DNA of 64,000 nucleotides from Nakamurella flavida (GCF_030811475.1 NZ_JAUSQV010000001.1:2801001-2865000); one strand, 5' to 3'. Numbered from the stretch's first letter, positions 52,138-61,309 are shown. The notes: generated by a model not told the origin, from the sequence alone. A program made the numbers and translations.

Positions 52138-53289
52138 TCAGGCGGCCCCGACGGGCATCGGATCGCGCAGGGCGGGCCGGTCGGCGCGGAACAGCGACAG
52201 GTCCTCCGTGCTCGAGCCGGTGGTGGCCAGGTCGGCCAGCACCCGGCCCATGGTCGGGGTGAACTTGAACGCGTGGCCCGCGCCCAGCCCCAGGTGCAGC
52301 CGGGGATGACCGGGCACGGAGTCCAGCACGAAGTGCCGGTCCGGGGTGAGGGCGTACTGGCAGGTCACCGTGCGCAGCGGGACGCCGCTACCGGGGAGGG
52401 TGGTGGCCATGAACGCGCGCAGCTCGTCGAACCGGGTGGGCGACGGGACGAACGTCCGCTCGTCCGTCCCCATCAGCACCTCCGAGACGTCCCGGGCCGC
52501 CTTGATCGTCGGCTCGCCGAAACACGGGAAGCCGTAGTAGCAGACCTGGTCCTCCCAGATCCAGATCGGGAACCGGCCGATCTCGAACTCCGCCGGCCGG
52601 TCCGGCTTGAAGTAGGTGACCTGCTCCTGCATGACCCGCATCGGCACCTGCGCGCCCAGCGGCGCGAGCAACCGGTTGGTCCAGGCATCCGTGCACAGCA
52701 CCACCAACCCGGCGTGGACCGGTCCCTGTGCGGTCTGCAGCACCACCCCGTCGGCGTCCTCCTGAAGGGACGTCACCGGGCAGCGGTCCCGCAGCCGGGC
52801 CCCGAACATCCGCGCGTGCATCTGCAGGGCGGCGACCGAGCGGTTGGCGTGCACGATCCCGGAGTCGGCCGTCCACACCGCGCCCACCCCCTCGGGTACC
52901 GCGAACTGCGGCACGAGCTCGCGCATCGCGGCCGCGTCCAGCTCCTCGTGCTCGACCCCGCACACCCGCAGGCTGTGCAGGTAGTCGGCAAGCGGCGCCG
53001 GGGCCGTCGGCGGGCAGAACGTCACCCCGCCGGTCCGGGTGACCAGGTGCTCGCCGGACACCTCCTCGAACTCGGCCCAGTCGCGGTAGGCCGCGTCGGC
53101 CAACCGGACGTACTCCGGGCGCTCGTAGGCACGCCGGATGATCCGCGACGTGTCGTGCGAGGCACCGCGCACGTGACCCAGTTCGAACTGCTCCAGGCCC
53201 AGCACGTCCGCGCCGCGGCGGGCCAGCTGGTAGGCCGTGGCACTGCCCAGGGCACCCAGGCCCACCACGACGTGATCGACGTGCTCCAT
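52138..53289 (-). CDS. FAD-dependent N-methyl amino-acid oxidase (sarcosine/SolA-like)
   Basis: A 383-residue flavoenzyme. The dinucleotide fold opens VVGLGALGSATAYQLARRG, followed by GASHDTSRIIRRAY, a segment shared with monomeric sarcosine and N-methyltryptophan oxidases. Cys310 in TCQYALTPDRHFVLD occupies the position of the covalent FAD cysteine in those enzymes, and GAGHAFKFTP closes the fold. It should oxidise an N-methyl or cyclic amino acid, releasing formaldehyde or an imine plus H2O2. GGGGAG precedes the ATG at 53289. It follows the ABC transporter genes and precedes the M20 gene by one base. Confidence 0.9.
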   Translation of the reverse strand: MEHVDHVVVGLGALGSATAYQLARRGADVLGLEQFELGHVRGASHDTSRIIRRAYERPEYVRLADAAYRDWAEFEEVSGEHLVTRTGGVTFCPPTAPAPLADYLHSLRVCGVEHEELDAAAMRELVPQFAVPEGVGAVWTADSGIVHANRSVAALQMHARMFGARLRDRCPVTSLQEDADGVVLQTAQGPVHAGLVVLCTDAWTNRLLAPLGAQVPMRVMQEQVTYFKPDRPAEFEIGRFPIWIWEDQVCYYGFPCFGEPTIKAARDVSEVLMGTDERTFVPSPTRFDELRAFMATTLPGSGVPLRTVTCQYALTPDRHFVLDSVPGHPRLHLGLGAGHAFKFTPTMGRVLADLATTGSSTEDLSLFRADRPALRDPMPVGAA

Positions 53290-53372
53290 GATCGGAACTC
53301 CCCTGTCTGGAAGTGATGCGGAGTGGATCTCCCTGCGGCGCTGCAGGTCCGTGCGTTCCCGAGAACCGGGTC

Positions 53373-54146
53373 TCAGAGCACCCGGGCCAGGAAGGACCGG
53401 GTGCGGGGGTGGGCGGCGTCGGAGAACACCCGCTCCGGTGGGCCGTGCTCGACGACCACCCCGCCGTCCAGGAAGGCGACGCTGTCGGCGACCTCGCGGG
53501 CGAAGCCGATCTCGTGCGTCACCACGATCATGGTCATGCCGTCGGCGGCCAGATCCTTCATGACGTCCAGGACGTCGCCGACCAGTTCGGGGTCCAGCGC
53601 GGACGTCGGCTCGTCGAACAGCATGAGCTTGGGCTGCATGGCCAGGGCACGGGCGATGGCCACCCGCTGCTGCTGGCCGCCGGAGAGCTGGCGGGGGAAG
53701 GCGTCGGCCTTGTCCGCCAGGCCGACCCGGTCCAGCAGGGCCAGCGCCCGGTGCCGCACGGGCCCCGGCTTCTCCCGGCGGACCCGCAGCGGGGCTTCCA
53801 TGAGGTTGCCCAGCACCGACAGGTGCGGGAACAGGTTGAACGACTGGAAGACCATGCCGATCTCGCTGCGCCGCCGGGCGATCTCGGCGTCCTTGAGCTC
53901 GTACAGCTTGTCGCCCTGACGTCGGTAGCCGACGAGTTCGCCGTCGACGCTGATCCACCCGGCGTCGATCTTCTCCAGGTGGTTGATGCAGCGCAGGAAC
54001 GTGCTCTTGCCGGATCCGGACGCACCCAGCAGGCACAGCACCTCGCCGGCCCGGACCTCCAGATCGATGCCCTTGACGACCTCGTTGCTGCCGTAGGACT
54101 TCCGGACGCCCCGGGCCAGCAGCAGCGGGGCGTCGGCGGCGGTCAT
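53373..54146 (-). CDS. polar amino-acid ABC transporter, ATP-binding protein
   Basis: A 257-residue ATPase of the GlnQ/HisP type. Walker [11 protein letters not shown]-loop [13 protein letters not shown], signature [15 protein letters not shown], Walker [13 protein letters not shown] and the switch His in VVTHEIGF are all intact. It powers the permease encoded upstream. The start ATG overlaps the permease stop (ATGA). The oxidase gene follows after about 80 bp. Confidence 0.93.
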   Translation of the reverse strand: MTAADAPLLLARGVRKSYGSNEVVKGIDLEVRAGEVLCLLGASGSGKSTFLRCINHLEKIDAGWISVDGELVGYRRQGDKLYELKDAEIARRRSEIGMVFQSFNLFPHLSVLGNLMEAPLRVRREKPGPVRHRALALLDRVGLADKADAFPRQLSGGQQQRVAIARALAMQPKLMLFDEPTSALDPELVGDVLDVMKDLAADGMTMIVVTHEIGFAREVADSVAFLDGGVVVEHGPPERVFSDAAHPRTRSFLARVL

Positions 54147-55114
54147 CGCGTTCCTCCGTGCTGGATGTCGGCGGGCTCGAGGTGCTCTTCCTCGGGTGGC
54201 GCGGGGTCGGTCGGGGCCCTGCCCTTGCGCACCCGACCGCCACCCTGGCTGTCGCCACGACGCAGGCGGCGCTCCAGGAACGTCTGCCCGATGGTCAGCA
54301 CGGTGGTCAGCAGCAGGTACCACAGGCTGGCCGTGATGAGCAGCGGGATGACCTCGTACGTCCGGCTGTAGATGATCTGCGAGGCGTAGAGCAGTTCGGG
54401 CAGGGCGATCACGCTCACCAGCGAGGTGGTCTTCAGCATCGAGATGGTCTCGTTGCCGGTGGGTGGGATGATCACCCGCAGAGCCTGGGGGAGCACGATC
54501 CGGCGGAACACCTGGCGGCCCGTCATGCCCAGGGCCTGTGCGGCCTGCGTCTGACCACTGTCCACAGACTGCAGTCCGGCCCGGACGATCTCGGCCATGT
54601 AGGCGGCCTCGTTCAGACCGAGCCCGAGGATCGCCGCGACCAGCGGGGTGATCAGGGCGTTGGCGCTGCCGGAGACGAAGGTCGGCCCGAACGGGATCCC
54701 CAGCGACAGCGTCGGGTACAGCGCGGAGAGGTTGAACCAGAAGATCAACTGCACGAGCAGCGGGGTGCCGCGGAAGAACCCGATGTAGAGCAGCGAGGCT
54801 CCGGACACGATCGGGTTCTTCGAGTCCCGCCCGACCGCGAGCACCACCCCGAGCACGAGCCCGACCACCATCGCGACGACGGTGAGCAGCACCGTCGTGC
54901 GCAGGCCCTCCAGGATGGCGGTGCTGGTGAAGTACTTCGCGACCACGTCCCATTGGTAGTTCTCGTTGCGGATCAGCGAGTTGACCAGCATCGCGGCGAG
55001 CACCACGACGACGGCCATGGCCACCCAGCGTCCGGGATGCCGCAGTGCCACGACCTGCCCGGGCAGGGTGGCCGGCGGTTGCCCGGCCCGCCCCGCTCCG
55101 CCCACCTCAGCCAC
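54143..55114 (-). CDS. polar amino-acid ABC transporter, permease
   Basis: A 323-residue permease of the HisM/GlnP type with five or six helices. The EAA loop is [18 protein letters not shown] followed by [18 protein letters not shown]. Such single-permease systems form a homodimer. A basic tail of about 50 residues ([17 protein letters not shown] and acidic end) extends beyond the last helix. It starts at GTG 55114, overlapping the end of the binding-protein gene by eight bases. Confidence 0.92.
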   Translation of the reverse strand: MAEVGGAGRAGQPPATLPGQVVALRHPGRWVAMAVVVVLAAMLVNSLIRNENYQWDVVAKYFTSTAILEGLRTTVLLTVVAMVVGLVLGVVLAVGRDSKNPIVSGASLLYIGFFRGTPLLVQLIFWFNLSALYPTLSLGIPFGPTFVSGSANALITPLVAAILGLGLNEAAYMAEIVRAGLQSVDSGQTQAAQALGMTGRQVFRRIVLPQALRVIIPPTGNETISMLKTTSLVSVIALPELLYASQIIYSRTYEVIPLLITASLWYLLLTTVLTIGQTFLERRLRRGDSQGGGRVRKGRAPTDPAPPEEEHLEPADIQHGGTR

Positions 55115-56120
55115 GGGAGACCGTCGGGTCGGTGATGGCCCCCGTCGCGACGTCCCACTTGTCGAGGATCTCCCCGTACGTGCCGTCGGCGACGATGGCG
55201 TCCAGGGCGGCCTCGATGGCCGGGGCCAACTCGGAGCCGTTGGGCACCGCGAAGCCGTAGGGGGCGGGGTCGTAACTGGCGTCCAGGACGAAGAACTGGC
55301 CGTTCGCCTGCTGGGCGGCGTAGGCCAGCGGGCCGAAGTCGGAGACGACGGCGTCGGCCCGGCCGTTGCCCACGGCCAGGTTCGTCTGCGCCGCGTCCGG
55401 GTAGATGTCGACGGTGATCTCGCTCTGGCCGGCGTCCAGACAGGTCTGGTTGAACAGCGGCAGGTAGTTGTCGGCGTAGATCGTGCCCTTCTGGGCCGCG
55501 ATGCGGTGGCCGCACAGGTTGTCCAGGGTCAGGCCCAGGGGGTTGTCGGCCGCGGTCATGATCGAGGTGCCGCCCTCGAAGTAGGTCACGAAGTCGACGA
55601 CCTTGTTCCGCTCGTCGGTCACCCCCATGGCGGCGGCGGCCATGTCGTACCGCCCGCCCTGCAGGCCGGGGATGATGCCGTCGAACTTGAGGACCTGCAG
55701 GTCGGGCTGCAGGCCCAGCGCACCGGCGACCGCGGCGACCAGGTCCGGGTCGACCCCGGTCAGCGTGGTGTTGTCCTCGGCGTAGAACTCGAACGGCGGG
55801 TAGCCCTCGCCGGTGGCCACGACCAGCGTCCCGCGCTCCCTGATCTCGGCCGGGACCAGATCGGCGGCCGCCTGGACGACGCCGCCGGCCGCCACGGACC
55901 CGGCCCCGCCGGTGACACCGCCGGATTCCGACGAGGTGGATCCGGCCGCTCCCGGTGAGGTCGCCCCGGAGGACGACGGGCCGGACGAGGGCACGGCGCC
56001 GACGGATCCGACACCGTCCGACCCGGAGCCGGAGGAGGTGTCGGTGGCGCCACAGGAGATGAGCGAGAAGGTGAGTGCGGCCGCGGCGAGGGCGGCGAGC
56101 GGGCGGGTGCGGGTGATCAC
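55107..56120 (-). CDS. amino-acid-binding lipoprotein of ABC transporter
   Basis: A 337-residue substrate-binding protein, SBP_bac_3 type. The lipobox is LISC near residue 23, followed by a long Ser/Gly linker to about residue 80. The binding fold then begins RGTLVVATGEGYPPFEFY, with DPDLVAAVAGALGLQ, and GGRYDMAAAAMGVT. Acidic and aromatic pocket residues suit a polar or zwitterionic amino-acid derivative. GGAGG lies before the GTG start at 56120. It is the first gene of the seven-gene operon. Confidence 0.92.
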   Translation of the reverse strand: MITRTRPLAALAAAALTFSLISCGATDTSSGSGSDGVGSVGAVPSSGPSSSGATSPGAAGSTSSESGGVTGGAGSVAAGGVVQAAADLVPAEIRERGTLVVATGEGYPPFEFYAEDNTTLTGVDPDLVAAVAGALGLQPDLQVLKFDGIIPGLQGGRYDMAAAAMGVTDERNKVVDFVTYFEGGTSIMTAADNPLGLTLDNLCGHRIAAQKGTIYADNYLPLFNQTCLDAGQSEITVDIYPDAAQTNLAVGNGRADAVVSDFGPLAYAAQQANGQFFVLDASYDPAPYGFAVPNGSELAPAIEAALDAIVADGTYGEILDKWDVATGAITDPTVSRG

Positions 56121-56233
56121 GGGATTCCTCCGTCAGGGGCGGTGGGTGGCGTGGGCACATGGGCTGAACCGCTCGCCGTATGGGCGCCCGACGCTAGGAG
56201 GCCGACCTCACGGGGTTGTTACGCATCGGGCAT

Positions 56234-56263
56234 CGTGCAATCCCGGGAGCTCGGGATTGCACG
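56234..56263. promoter_or_regulatory. perfect 12+6+12 inverted repeat upstream of the catabolic operon
   Basis: CGTGCAATCCCG (56234-56245) and CGGGATTGCACG (56252-56263) are exact reverse complements around GGAGCT. A further half-site word GTGCAA follows at about 56267. The site lies about 115 bp upstream of the binding-protein gene and about 60 bp past the end of the methyltransferase gene. It is a strong operator candidate; as a terminator for the methyltransferase it lacks a T-tract. Confidence 0.6.
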
Positions 56264-56322
56264 TCGGTGCAACGGTGCGGCCGATCTCCCGCGTGGTACC
56301 CGGGCCTGGACGTCCCCGGACG

Positions 56323-56982
56323 TCAGCGCAGCCGGGTGGCCCGGACCACCACGTCCTGCAGGGTCCGTCCGTGCCCGGGGAGGACGCGGTCGACCTCGCG
56401 GGCGGTGTCGATGCGCCACTGCCCGCCGGCCAGCAGGGCGGTGATCCCGTCCGTGGTCGCGGTGGCCTCGGCCGGCGGGTGGTCACCGTGGTGCTCCTGA
56501 CCGTGGCCGCCCGGACCGTGCCGGTGGCCGACGATCAGCAGGGTGCCGCCGGGGGCGACCCAGCCGGCCAGCCGGCGGTGGAAGTCGAGCTGCGGGATCG
56601 CCGGGTGGGCGTAGTGGCTGACGACCAGGTCCCACCGCTCCCGCGGCTCCCAGATGCCCAGGTCGACCTCGATCCAGGTGGGCCGATCGCCGGGGTCGTC
56701 GGCCCCCGCGTGGTCGCGCGCGGCGGCCAGGGCGGCGCCGGAGATGTCCGCGCCGGTCACCTGCCAGCCCTGCCCGGCCAGCCAGCGGGCCTCGGTCCCC
56801 ACCCCGCATCCCGCGTCCAGGGCGGTGCCGGGGGTCAGCGTCGCCGTCTCCCGGACGAGGTGGGGATTGACCGGCGCCTGCCCGGCGGTGGCCGGTCGGT
56901 CCCAGTGCTCCTCCCAGTACGGCTTGTCGAAGACGGGCGCAGGTCGCCCGCTGTCCTGGGTGCTGCCGTGGTGATGGGTCAT
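56323..56982 (-). CDS. SAM-dependent methyltransferase (class I)
   Basis: A 219-residue methyltransferase. Motif I is ALDAGCGVGTEARWLA, motif II VTGADISGAALAAAR, and later IEVDLGIWEPRERWDLVVSHY and WVAPGGTLLIVGHR. It resembles tellurite-resistance TehB-like or thiopurine-like enzymes in overall plan, with a His/Gly-rich segment (GHRHGPGGHGQEHHGDH) that might bind metal. GAGGGG lies before the ATG at 56982. The substrate is unknown. Confidence 0.85.
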   Translation of the reverse strand: MTHHHGSTQDSGRPAPVFDKPYWEEHWDRPATAGQAPVNPHLVRETATLTPGTALDAGCGVGTEARWLAGQGWQVTGADISGAALAAARDHAGADDPGDRPTWIEVDLGIWEPRERWDLVVSHYAHPAIPQLDFHRRLAGWVAPGGTLLIVGHRHGPGGHGQEHHGDHPPAEATATTDGITALLAGGQWRIDTAREVDRVLPGHGRTLQDVVVRATRLR

Positions 56983-57127
56983 GGGGTGCCCCTCGTCGAG
57001 CCCGGGTGGGGGTCGCAGCCTGCCGGGAGACGCCCGTCTTGGCAAGCATCTTTGCCGGTGCGGCAAAAGCGCGGGCGGGGCCTACGGTGCGGGAGAAGGC
57101 TCTGTCATCTTCCCGGGAGGTCGCGAC

Positions 57128-57373
57128 ATGTCCGACGACACCATCCACGAGCAGATCACCCATCTCGTCGACCAGGAGCACGCGCTGCGCGAGCGCCGCC
57201 GCCGTGGGGAGATCAGCGACGAGAAGGAGCACGAGCAGCTGCGCGGGCTGGAGGAGGCGTTGGACCAGGCCTGGGACCTGCTGCGCCAGCGCGACGCCCG
57301 CCGGCACGCCGGACAGGACCCGGACGGCGCGGCCGTCCGTCCTGCGGACACCGTCGAGGGCTATCTGAGCTGA
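57128..57373 (+). CDS. DUF2630 family protein
   Basis: An 81-residue acidic, helical protein. The N-terminal IHEQITHLVDQEHALRE followed by a charged helix and LDQAWDLLRQRDARR is the DUF2630 pattern found in many actinobacteria. Function unknown. GGGAGG precedes the ATG at 57128. It converges with the NlpC/P60-like gene. Confidence 0.85.
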   Translation: MSDDTIHEQITHLVDQEHALRERRRRGEISDEKEHEQLRGLEEALDQAWDLLRQRDARRHAGQDPDGAAVRPADTVEGYLS

Positions 57374-57386
57374 GGGACCGCCGGCG

Positions 57387-58193
57387 TCAGTCCGGGACGA
57401 CCCGGTGGGCGTGAGAGGTGCGCCGGGCGTACCAGCCGACGGGTCGGTAGGGCCGGATGCGCACCCCGGCCGGGATCGAGCTGCGCTCGGCGTCCAGCAG
57501 TCCGCTGCTGCCCGAGTCCAGCACCAGGGGGGTCGTCCCGGGTCCGACTCCGCAGTCGCCGAGCCACAGCACCGCGTGCGAGACGACCCCCGCTTCGGAC
57601 CGGATGTACACGATGTCGGCGGGTTGCAGCGAGGCGACGAACGCGTCGTGGTCGGTGGCCGGGAGCACCTGGATCGGGTGGGTGAAGCACGAACCCTCGG
57701 TGGTGCTGCGGTGCATCTCGGACTGGGTGACCACCTGGGTGGGCAGCGTGATGCCCAGGGCGTAGGAGTGGACGAACCCGATGAAGTTGCTGCAGTCCAG
57801 GCCGGGCCCGCGCCGGCCGGAACGCACCGGGTGGTGGGGCCAGTCGGCGGGTGGGGACCAGGACGGGACGTGGTGGTGCTGGTAGTCCAGCCCGATCAGC
57901 GCCGCGGCCACCGCCACCACCCGCTCCCGGGCCACGCGCCCGCGGAACCGCCCGGCGGGTGCCGGATACCGATAGGCCCGCGGACCCCAGGGCCCCCACT
58001 GCGCCGCCGTCTCCGGGGTGTACCACCGGTCGAACGGGATGCAGGCCTGCATCTGCGGGTCGTTCCACGGCGCCCCGTCCAGCCCGGCCATCCGTTCGAC
58101 CTCCGGCGTGCTGAATCGGACGGAGTACGGGGAGCGGTAGCCGGGTTCGGCGTCCACCACGGGAAGTGCGGGGCCGGGAACGGTGACGGTCAC
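57387..58193 (-). CDS. NlpC/P60-like cysteine hydrolase
   Basis: About 268 residues from GTG 58193, which has GAGGAC upstream. The nucleophile is in PGLDCSNFIGFVHSYALG and the His in VVSHAVLWLGD; LVLDSGSSG supplies the third polar residue. This is the catalytic pattern of NlpC/P60 hydrolases, usually acting on peptidoglycan peptides. There is no signal peptide, which is unusual for a wall enzyme and raises the possibility of a cytoplasmic amidase/transglutaminase-like role. The next gene upstream is the divergent Fic gene. Confidence 0.78.
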   Translation of the reverse strand: MTVTVPGPALPVVDAEPGYRSPYSVRFSTPEVERMAGLDGAPWNDPQMQACIPFDRWYTPETAAQWGPWGPRAYRYPAPAGRFRGRVARERVVAVAAALIGLDYQHHHVPSWSPPADWPHHPVRSGRRGPGLDCSNFIGFVHSYALGITLPTQVVTQSEMHRSTTEGSCFTHPIQVLPATDHDAFVASLQPADIVYIRSEAGVVSHAVLWLGDCGVGPGTTPLVLDSGSSGLLDAERSSIPAGVRIRPYRPVGWYARRTSHAHRVVPD

Positions 58194-58336
58194 GGGGTGT
58201 CCTCGGGGTGGGGCTCGGGGCGGCCGGCTGTGGGTGGGGCGGAGTCTGCCGGGCACCGGGTGGGTCGCCGGTGTGGCGGCGGAGCGGTGCGCTCGGAGGC
58301 CGGATCCGAGCGAGGGAGAGTCTCACTTACCGACGT

Positions 58337-58368
58337 AACTCGGACTAGTCTGACCAACGGTCCGAGTT
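58337..58368. promoter_or_regulatory. 9-bp inverted repeat upstream of the Fic gene
   Basis: AACTCGGAC (58337-58345) and GTCCGAGTT (58360-58368) are exact reverse complements, 14 bases apart. A nested GACTAGTC palindrome overlaps the left arm. It ends 20 bp before the start codon of the Fic gene, a location suited to a repressor site. Confidence 0.55.
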
Positions 58369-58388
58369 TCCGATCGGGGTGGGGGGAC

Positions 58389-59603
58389 ATGACACGGCCG
58401 AGGGGCGCATCGACGAGCCCGTGGCCGGTGCACCGCCATGAGCGGCGTCCCTGGCGGCAGACGGTGCGCGGCGGCACCCGCGAGGACCGAACCACCTCCG
58501 AGGTGACCGTGTCGATCCCCCCGTTCATCGCCGAGGGGCGCCTAGAGGTGGACGCCGGGACGAGTACCGCCATGGACCTGGCCATCCGTGAGATCACCCT
58601 GCTCGACGGCGCCCATGGCCAGGTCCTCGGCGCTCTGAAGGGTCTGCTCCTGCGGACGGAGTCGATCGCCTCGTCGAAGATCGAGGAAGTCGAGGCCGGG
58701 ATCGACGACTATGCCCGCGCACTGCACGGGTCCAGGGCCAACGATTCGGCGGTCGCCATGGTCGCGGCGACCAGGGCACTGGACCTCCTGGTCGACAGCG
58801 TCGGAACGGGTGCCCCTCTCCGCCGGGAAGCGATCACCGATGCCCATCGGGCCTTGATGCGGAACGACCCGACCGAAGCGCGATGTGCCGGTCGGATCCG
58901 TGACGTGCAGAACTGGATCGGCGGGAGCGACTGGTCGCCCCGGAACGCGTTGTTCGTCCCGCCCCCGCCGGACATGGTCGACGTGCTGATGGACGACCTC
59001 ATGGCGTTCATCCAGCGCGACGATCTCCCGGCCCTGTTCCAGGCGGCGGTGGCCCACGCCCAGTTCGAGTCCATCCACCCCTTCACCGATGGCAACGGGC
59101 GGATCGGTCGTGCGCTGATCAACACGGTATTCCGGCGGCGTGGAGTCACTCGGGCCGTGGTGGTGCCGCTGGCGTCTGCACTGGTGGCGGACCGGGAGCG
59201 CTACTTCGGATTGCTGGAGGAGTACCGCCGTGGAGAGGTGCAACCCCTTGTACTGGCGTTCACCCACGGGGCACGGACTGCCGCGGCCGAGTCCCGCGTC
59301 ACCGCGGAACGGTTGGTCACCTTGCCCGGTGAATGGCGCGAGATGACCGGCCCGGTCCGCACCGGAAGTGCTGCCGCCCGTCTGCTCGAGCTGCTCCCCC
59401 TCCGGCCCGTGCTGGCCGCCGAGGATGCGTGCGCGGCAGTGGGGGGTGCGCGGAGCAGCGTCTTCGCCGCCCTGGACCGGCTGCACCGGCAGGGGGTGCT
59501 CCGGCCGCTCACCGACCGCCGCCGGGACCAGGTCTGGGGGGCCGCTGCCGTGTTGGACGAACTGCAGGACCTGGGTGCCCGGATCGAGCAGGCGAGCCGC
59601 TGA
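58389..59603 (+). CDS. Fic-domain AMP-transferase-type protein with C-terminal wHTH
   Basis: A 404-residue protein. The catalytic motif HPFTDGNGRIGR (His near residue 231) is a perfect Fic motif, so it should transfer AMP from ATP to a protein hydroxyl. The N-terminal inhibitory helix carries SSKIEEVEAG at about 95, close to the (S/T)xxxE(G/N) motif of class II Fic proteins but with Glu in place of Gly/Asn after the regulatory Glu. The last 70 residues (LLELLPLRPVLAAEDACAAVG, then SSVFAALDRLHRQGVL) look like a winged helix-turn-helix. It has no antitoxin gene beside it. GGGGGG precedes the ATG. Confidence 0.88.
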   Translation: MTRPRGASTSPWPVHRHERRPWRQTVRGGTREDRTTSEVTVSIPPFIAEGRLEVDAGTSTAMDLAIREITLLDGAHGQVLGALKGLLLRTESIASSKIEEVEAGIDDYARALHGSRANDSAVAMVAATRALDLLVDSVGTGAPLRREAITDAHRALMRNDPTEARCAGRIRDVQNWIGGSDWSPRNALFVPPPPDMVDVLMDDLMAFIQRDDLPALFQAAVAHAQFESIHPFTDGNGRIGRALINTVFRRRGVTRAVVVPLASALVADRERYFGLLEEYRRGEVQPLVLAFTHGARTAAAESRVTAERLVTLPGEWREMTGPVRTGSAAARLLELLPLRPVLAAEDACAAVGGARSSVFAALDRLHRQGVLRPLTDRRRDQVWGAAAVLDELQDLGARIEQASR

Positions 59604-59616
59604 GGGGGTGAGCCGC

Positions 59617-60357
59617 TCAGTGCTCGGCGCCGGCCGGAGCCGTGCCCGCGGCGACGACCCGGTCGAGCCATTCCGCGAGCAGTGCCCGCTCGGCGCCGCT
59701 CAGCGCGTCCAGATCGGGCGCGGCGGCCCGCAGGGCGACGGCGGCCGGGATCCGGCCGTCCGCCGCGGGAGCCGGTGCCTCGTCCAGGATCCGGGCGAGG
59801 ACCGCGTCCAGCATGGCCGGGGCGAGGCCGGGGTCACGGTCGGCGGGTGGTGCCGCCAGCAGGGTCTGCACCACCCCGAGGCCGGCGGCGTGGATGAGCT
59901 CGACCGCCCGGTGTTCGCCCACCCGCAACCGCCCGGCCACCGCCACCCGGTGGACGCGGGAGGCCAACACCTGCATCCCCAGCGCCGCGGCGGGTGACGG
60001 GGCGGTCCGGCCGCTGTCCGCGAGCAGCCGGAAGATCGCCGGGTTGGCCAGGCCGAACGCGATCTGCATCTCCCAGCCGGCCCGCAGATCGGCCACCGGG
60101 TCGACATCGGATGCGGACGCGGCCCGCACCGTCTCCGCCTTGGCCGAGACCCATTCCGCCAGCACGTGTTCGGCCACCGCGTCGAGCAGGCCGTCCTTGT
60201 CGCCGAACAGGCGGTAGATGGTCGGCGCCTGCACGCCGGCCCGCTCGGCCACCCCGCGGGTGGTCACCGCGGCCGGACCCTGCTCGCCGAGCAGCTGGGC
60301 GGCCCGCTCCACGATCCTCGACCGCGTGCCGGCCCGGCCGCTCTCCACCTCGTTCAT
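59617..60357 (-). CDS. TetR-family transcriptional regulator
   Basis: A 246-residue repressor. N-terminal helix-turn-helix: RIVERAAQLLGEQGPAAVTT, then GVAERAGVQAPTIYRLFGDKDGLLDAV. The helical ligand domain follows, with no recognised signature. It is divergent from an NAD(P)H-binding protein (95 bp between), the usual arrangement for self-regulation plus control of the neighbour. The intergenic stretch is markedly lower in GC than the genes. Confidence 0.9.
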   Translation of the reverse strand: MNEVESGRAGTRSRIVERAAQLLGEQGPAAVTTRGVAERAGVQAPTIYRLFGDKDGLLDAVAEHVLAEWVSAKAETVRAASASDVDPVADLRAGWEMQIAFGLANPAIFRLLADSGRTAPSPAAALGMQVLASRVHRVAVAGRLRVGEHRAVELIHAAGLGVVQTLLAAPPADRDPGLAPAMLDAVLARILDEAPAPAADGRIPAAVALRAAAPDLDALSGAERALLAEWLDRVVAAGTAPAGAEH

Positions 60358-60451
60358 GTTGCCAACGATAACGGCTCCTTGCTACCAGAGTGTTTCCACG
60401 AGTACGGTGAGGTTGATTCCGCTGTTAACACCCCACCCCTGAGGACTCTCC

Positions 60452-61309
60452 ATGATCGTCATCACCGGAGCCACCGGCGCCCTCAACGGCGCCACCGTGG
60501 ACCACCTGCTCGATCGCCACCCGGCGGTCGACATCGCCGTCTGCGTCCGGGATCCCGCCCGGGCCCGGCACTTCGCCGATCGCGGCGTGCAGGTCCGTCG
60601 CGGCGACTACGCCGACCCGGCCTCGTTACCCGCGGCGTTCGACGGCGCGGATCAGCTCCTCCTGGTCTCCTCCAACGACCCCGGTGCCGACGCCGTGAGC
60701 CTGCATCGCGCCGCGATCGACGCCGCCGACCAGGTGGGTGTGGGGCGGGTCCTCTACACCAGCCACCAGGGGGCGGCGCCGGACAGCCCGTTCGCCCCCG
60801 CGCGCGTGCACGCGGCCACCGAGCAGCTCCTGGCCGAGTCGGGTGTGCCGTGGACGGCGCTGCGCAACGGCTTCTACGCGCACAGCCTGGGCTGGCTCAC
60901 CGGGCCCTGGACGGAGACCGGTCGGATCACCGTCCCGGCCGACGGGCCGGTGTCCTGGACCGCCCGCGAGGACGCCGCCGAGGCGGCCGCGATCATCCTG
61001 GACTCCGACGGGGAATACGAGGGCCCGACCACGCTGACCGCGCCGGACGCCCCCACCTTCACCGACATCGCCGCCCTGGCATCGGATCTCACCGGTCGGT
61101 CCATCGCCGTGGAGGTGATCGACCCGCAGGAATGGGTCGCCGCGCGGGTGGCCGGTGGGCAGCCCGAGTTCGTCGCCCGCTTCACCCTGGGCATGTTCCA
61201 GGCCGCGGAACAGGGCTTCTTCGCCGGTACGGACCCCCTGCTCGGCACCCTGCTGGGCCGCGCGCCCCGGACGGCGCGGCAGGCGCTGACCGAGGCCGCC
61301 GCGCACTGA
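60452..61309 (+). CDS. NmrA-like NAD(P)H-binding oxidoreductase
   Basis: A 285-residue Rossmann protein of the atypical SDR group, similar to NAD(P)H:quinone oxidoreductase QOR2/NmrA types. The cofactor loop is VITGATGALNG (LNG where LGG is usual), followed by VCVRDPARARHF, DGADQLLLVSSN, and LYTSHQGA. No Tyr-Lys catalytic pair of classic SDRs is seen. GAGGA lies before the ATG. Control by the divergent TetR regulator is likely; the natural substrate may be a quinone or another electrophile. Confidence 0.85.
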   Translation: MIVITGATGALNGATVDHLLDRHPAVDIAVCVRDPARARHFADRGVQVRRGDYADPASLPAAFDGADQLLLVSSNDPGADAVSLHRAAIDAADQVGVGRVLYTSHQGAAPDSPFAPARVHAATEQLLAESGVPWTALRNGFYAHSLGWLTGPWTETGRITVPADGPVSWTAREDAAEAAAIILDSDGEYEGPTTLTAPDAPTFTDIAALASDLTGRSIAVEVIDPQEWVAARVAGGQPEFVARFTLGMFQAAEQGFFAGTDPLLGTLLGRAPRTARQALTEAAAH

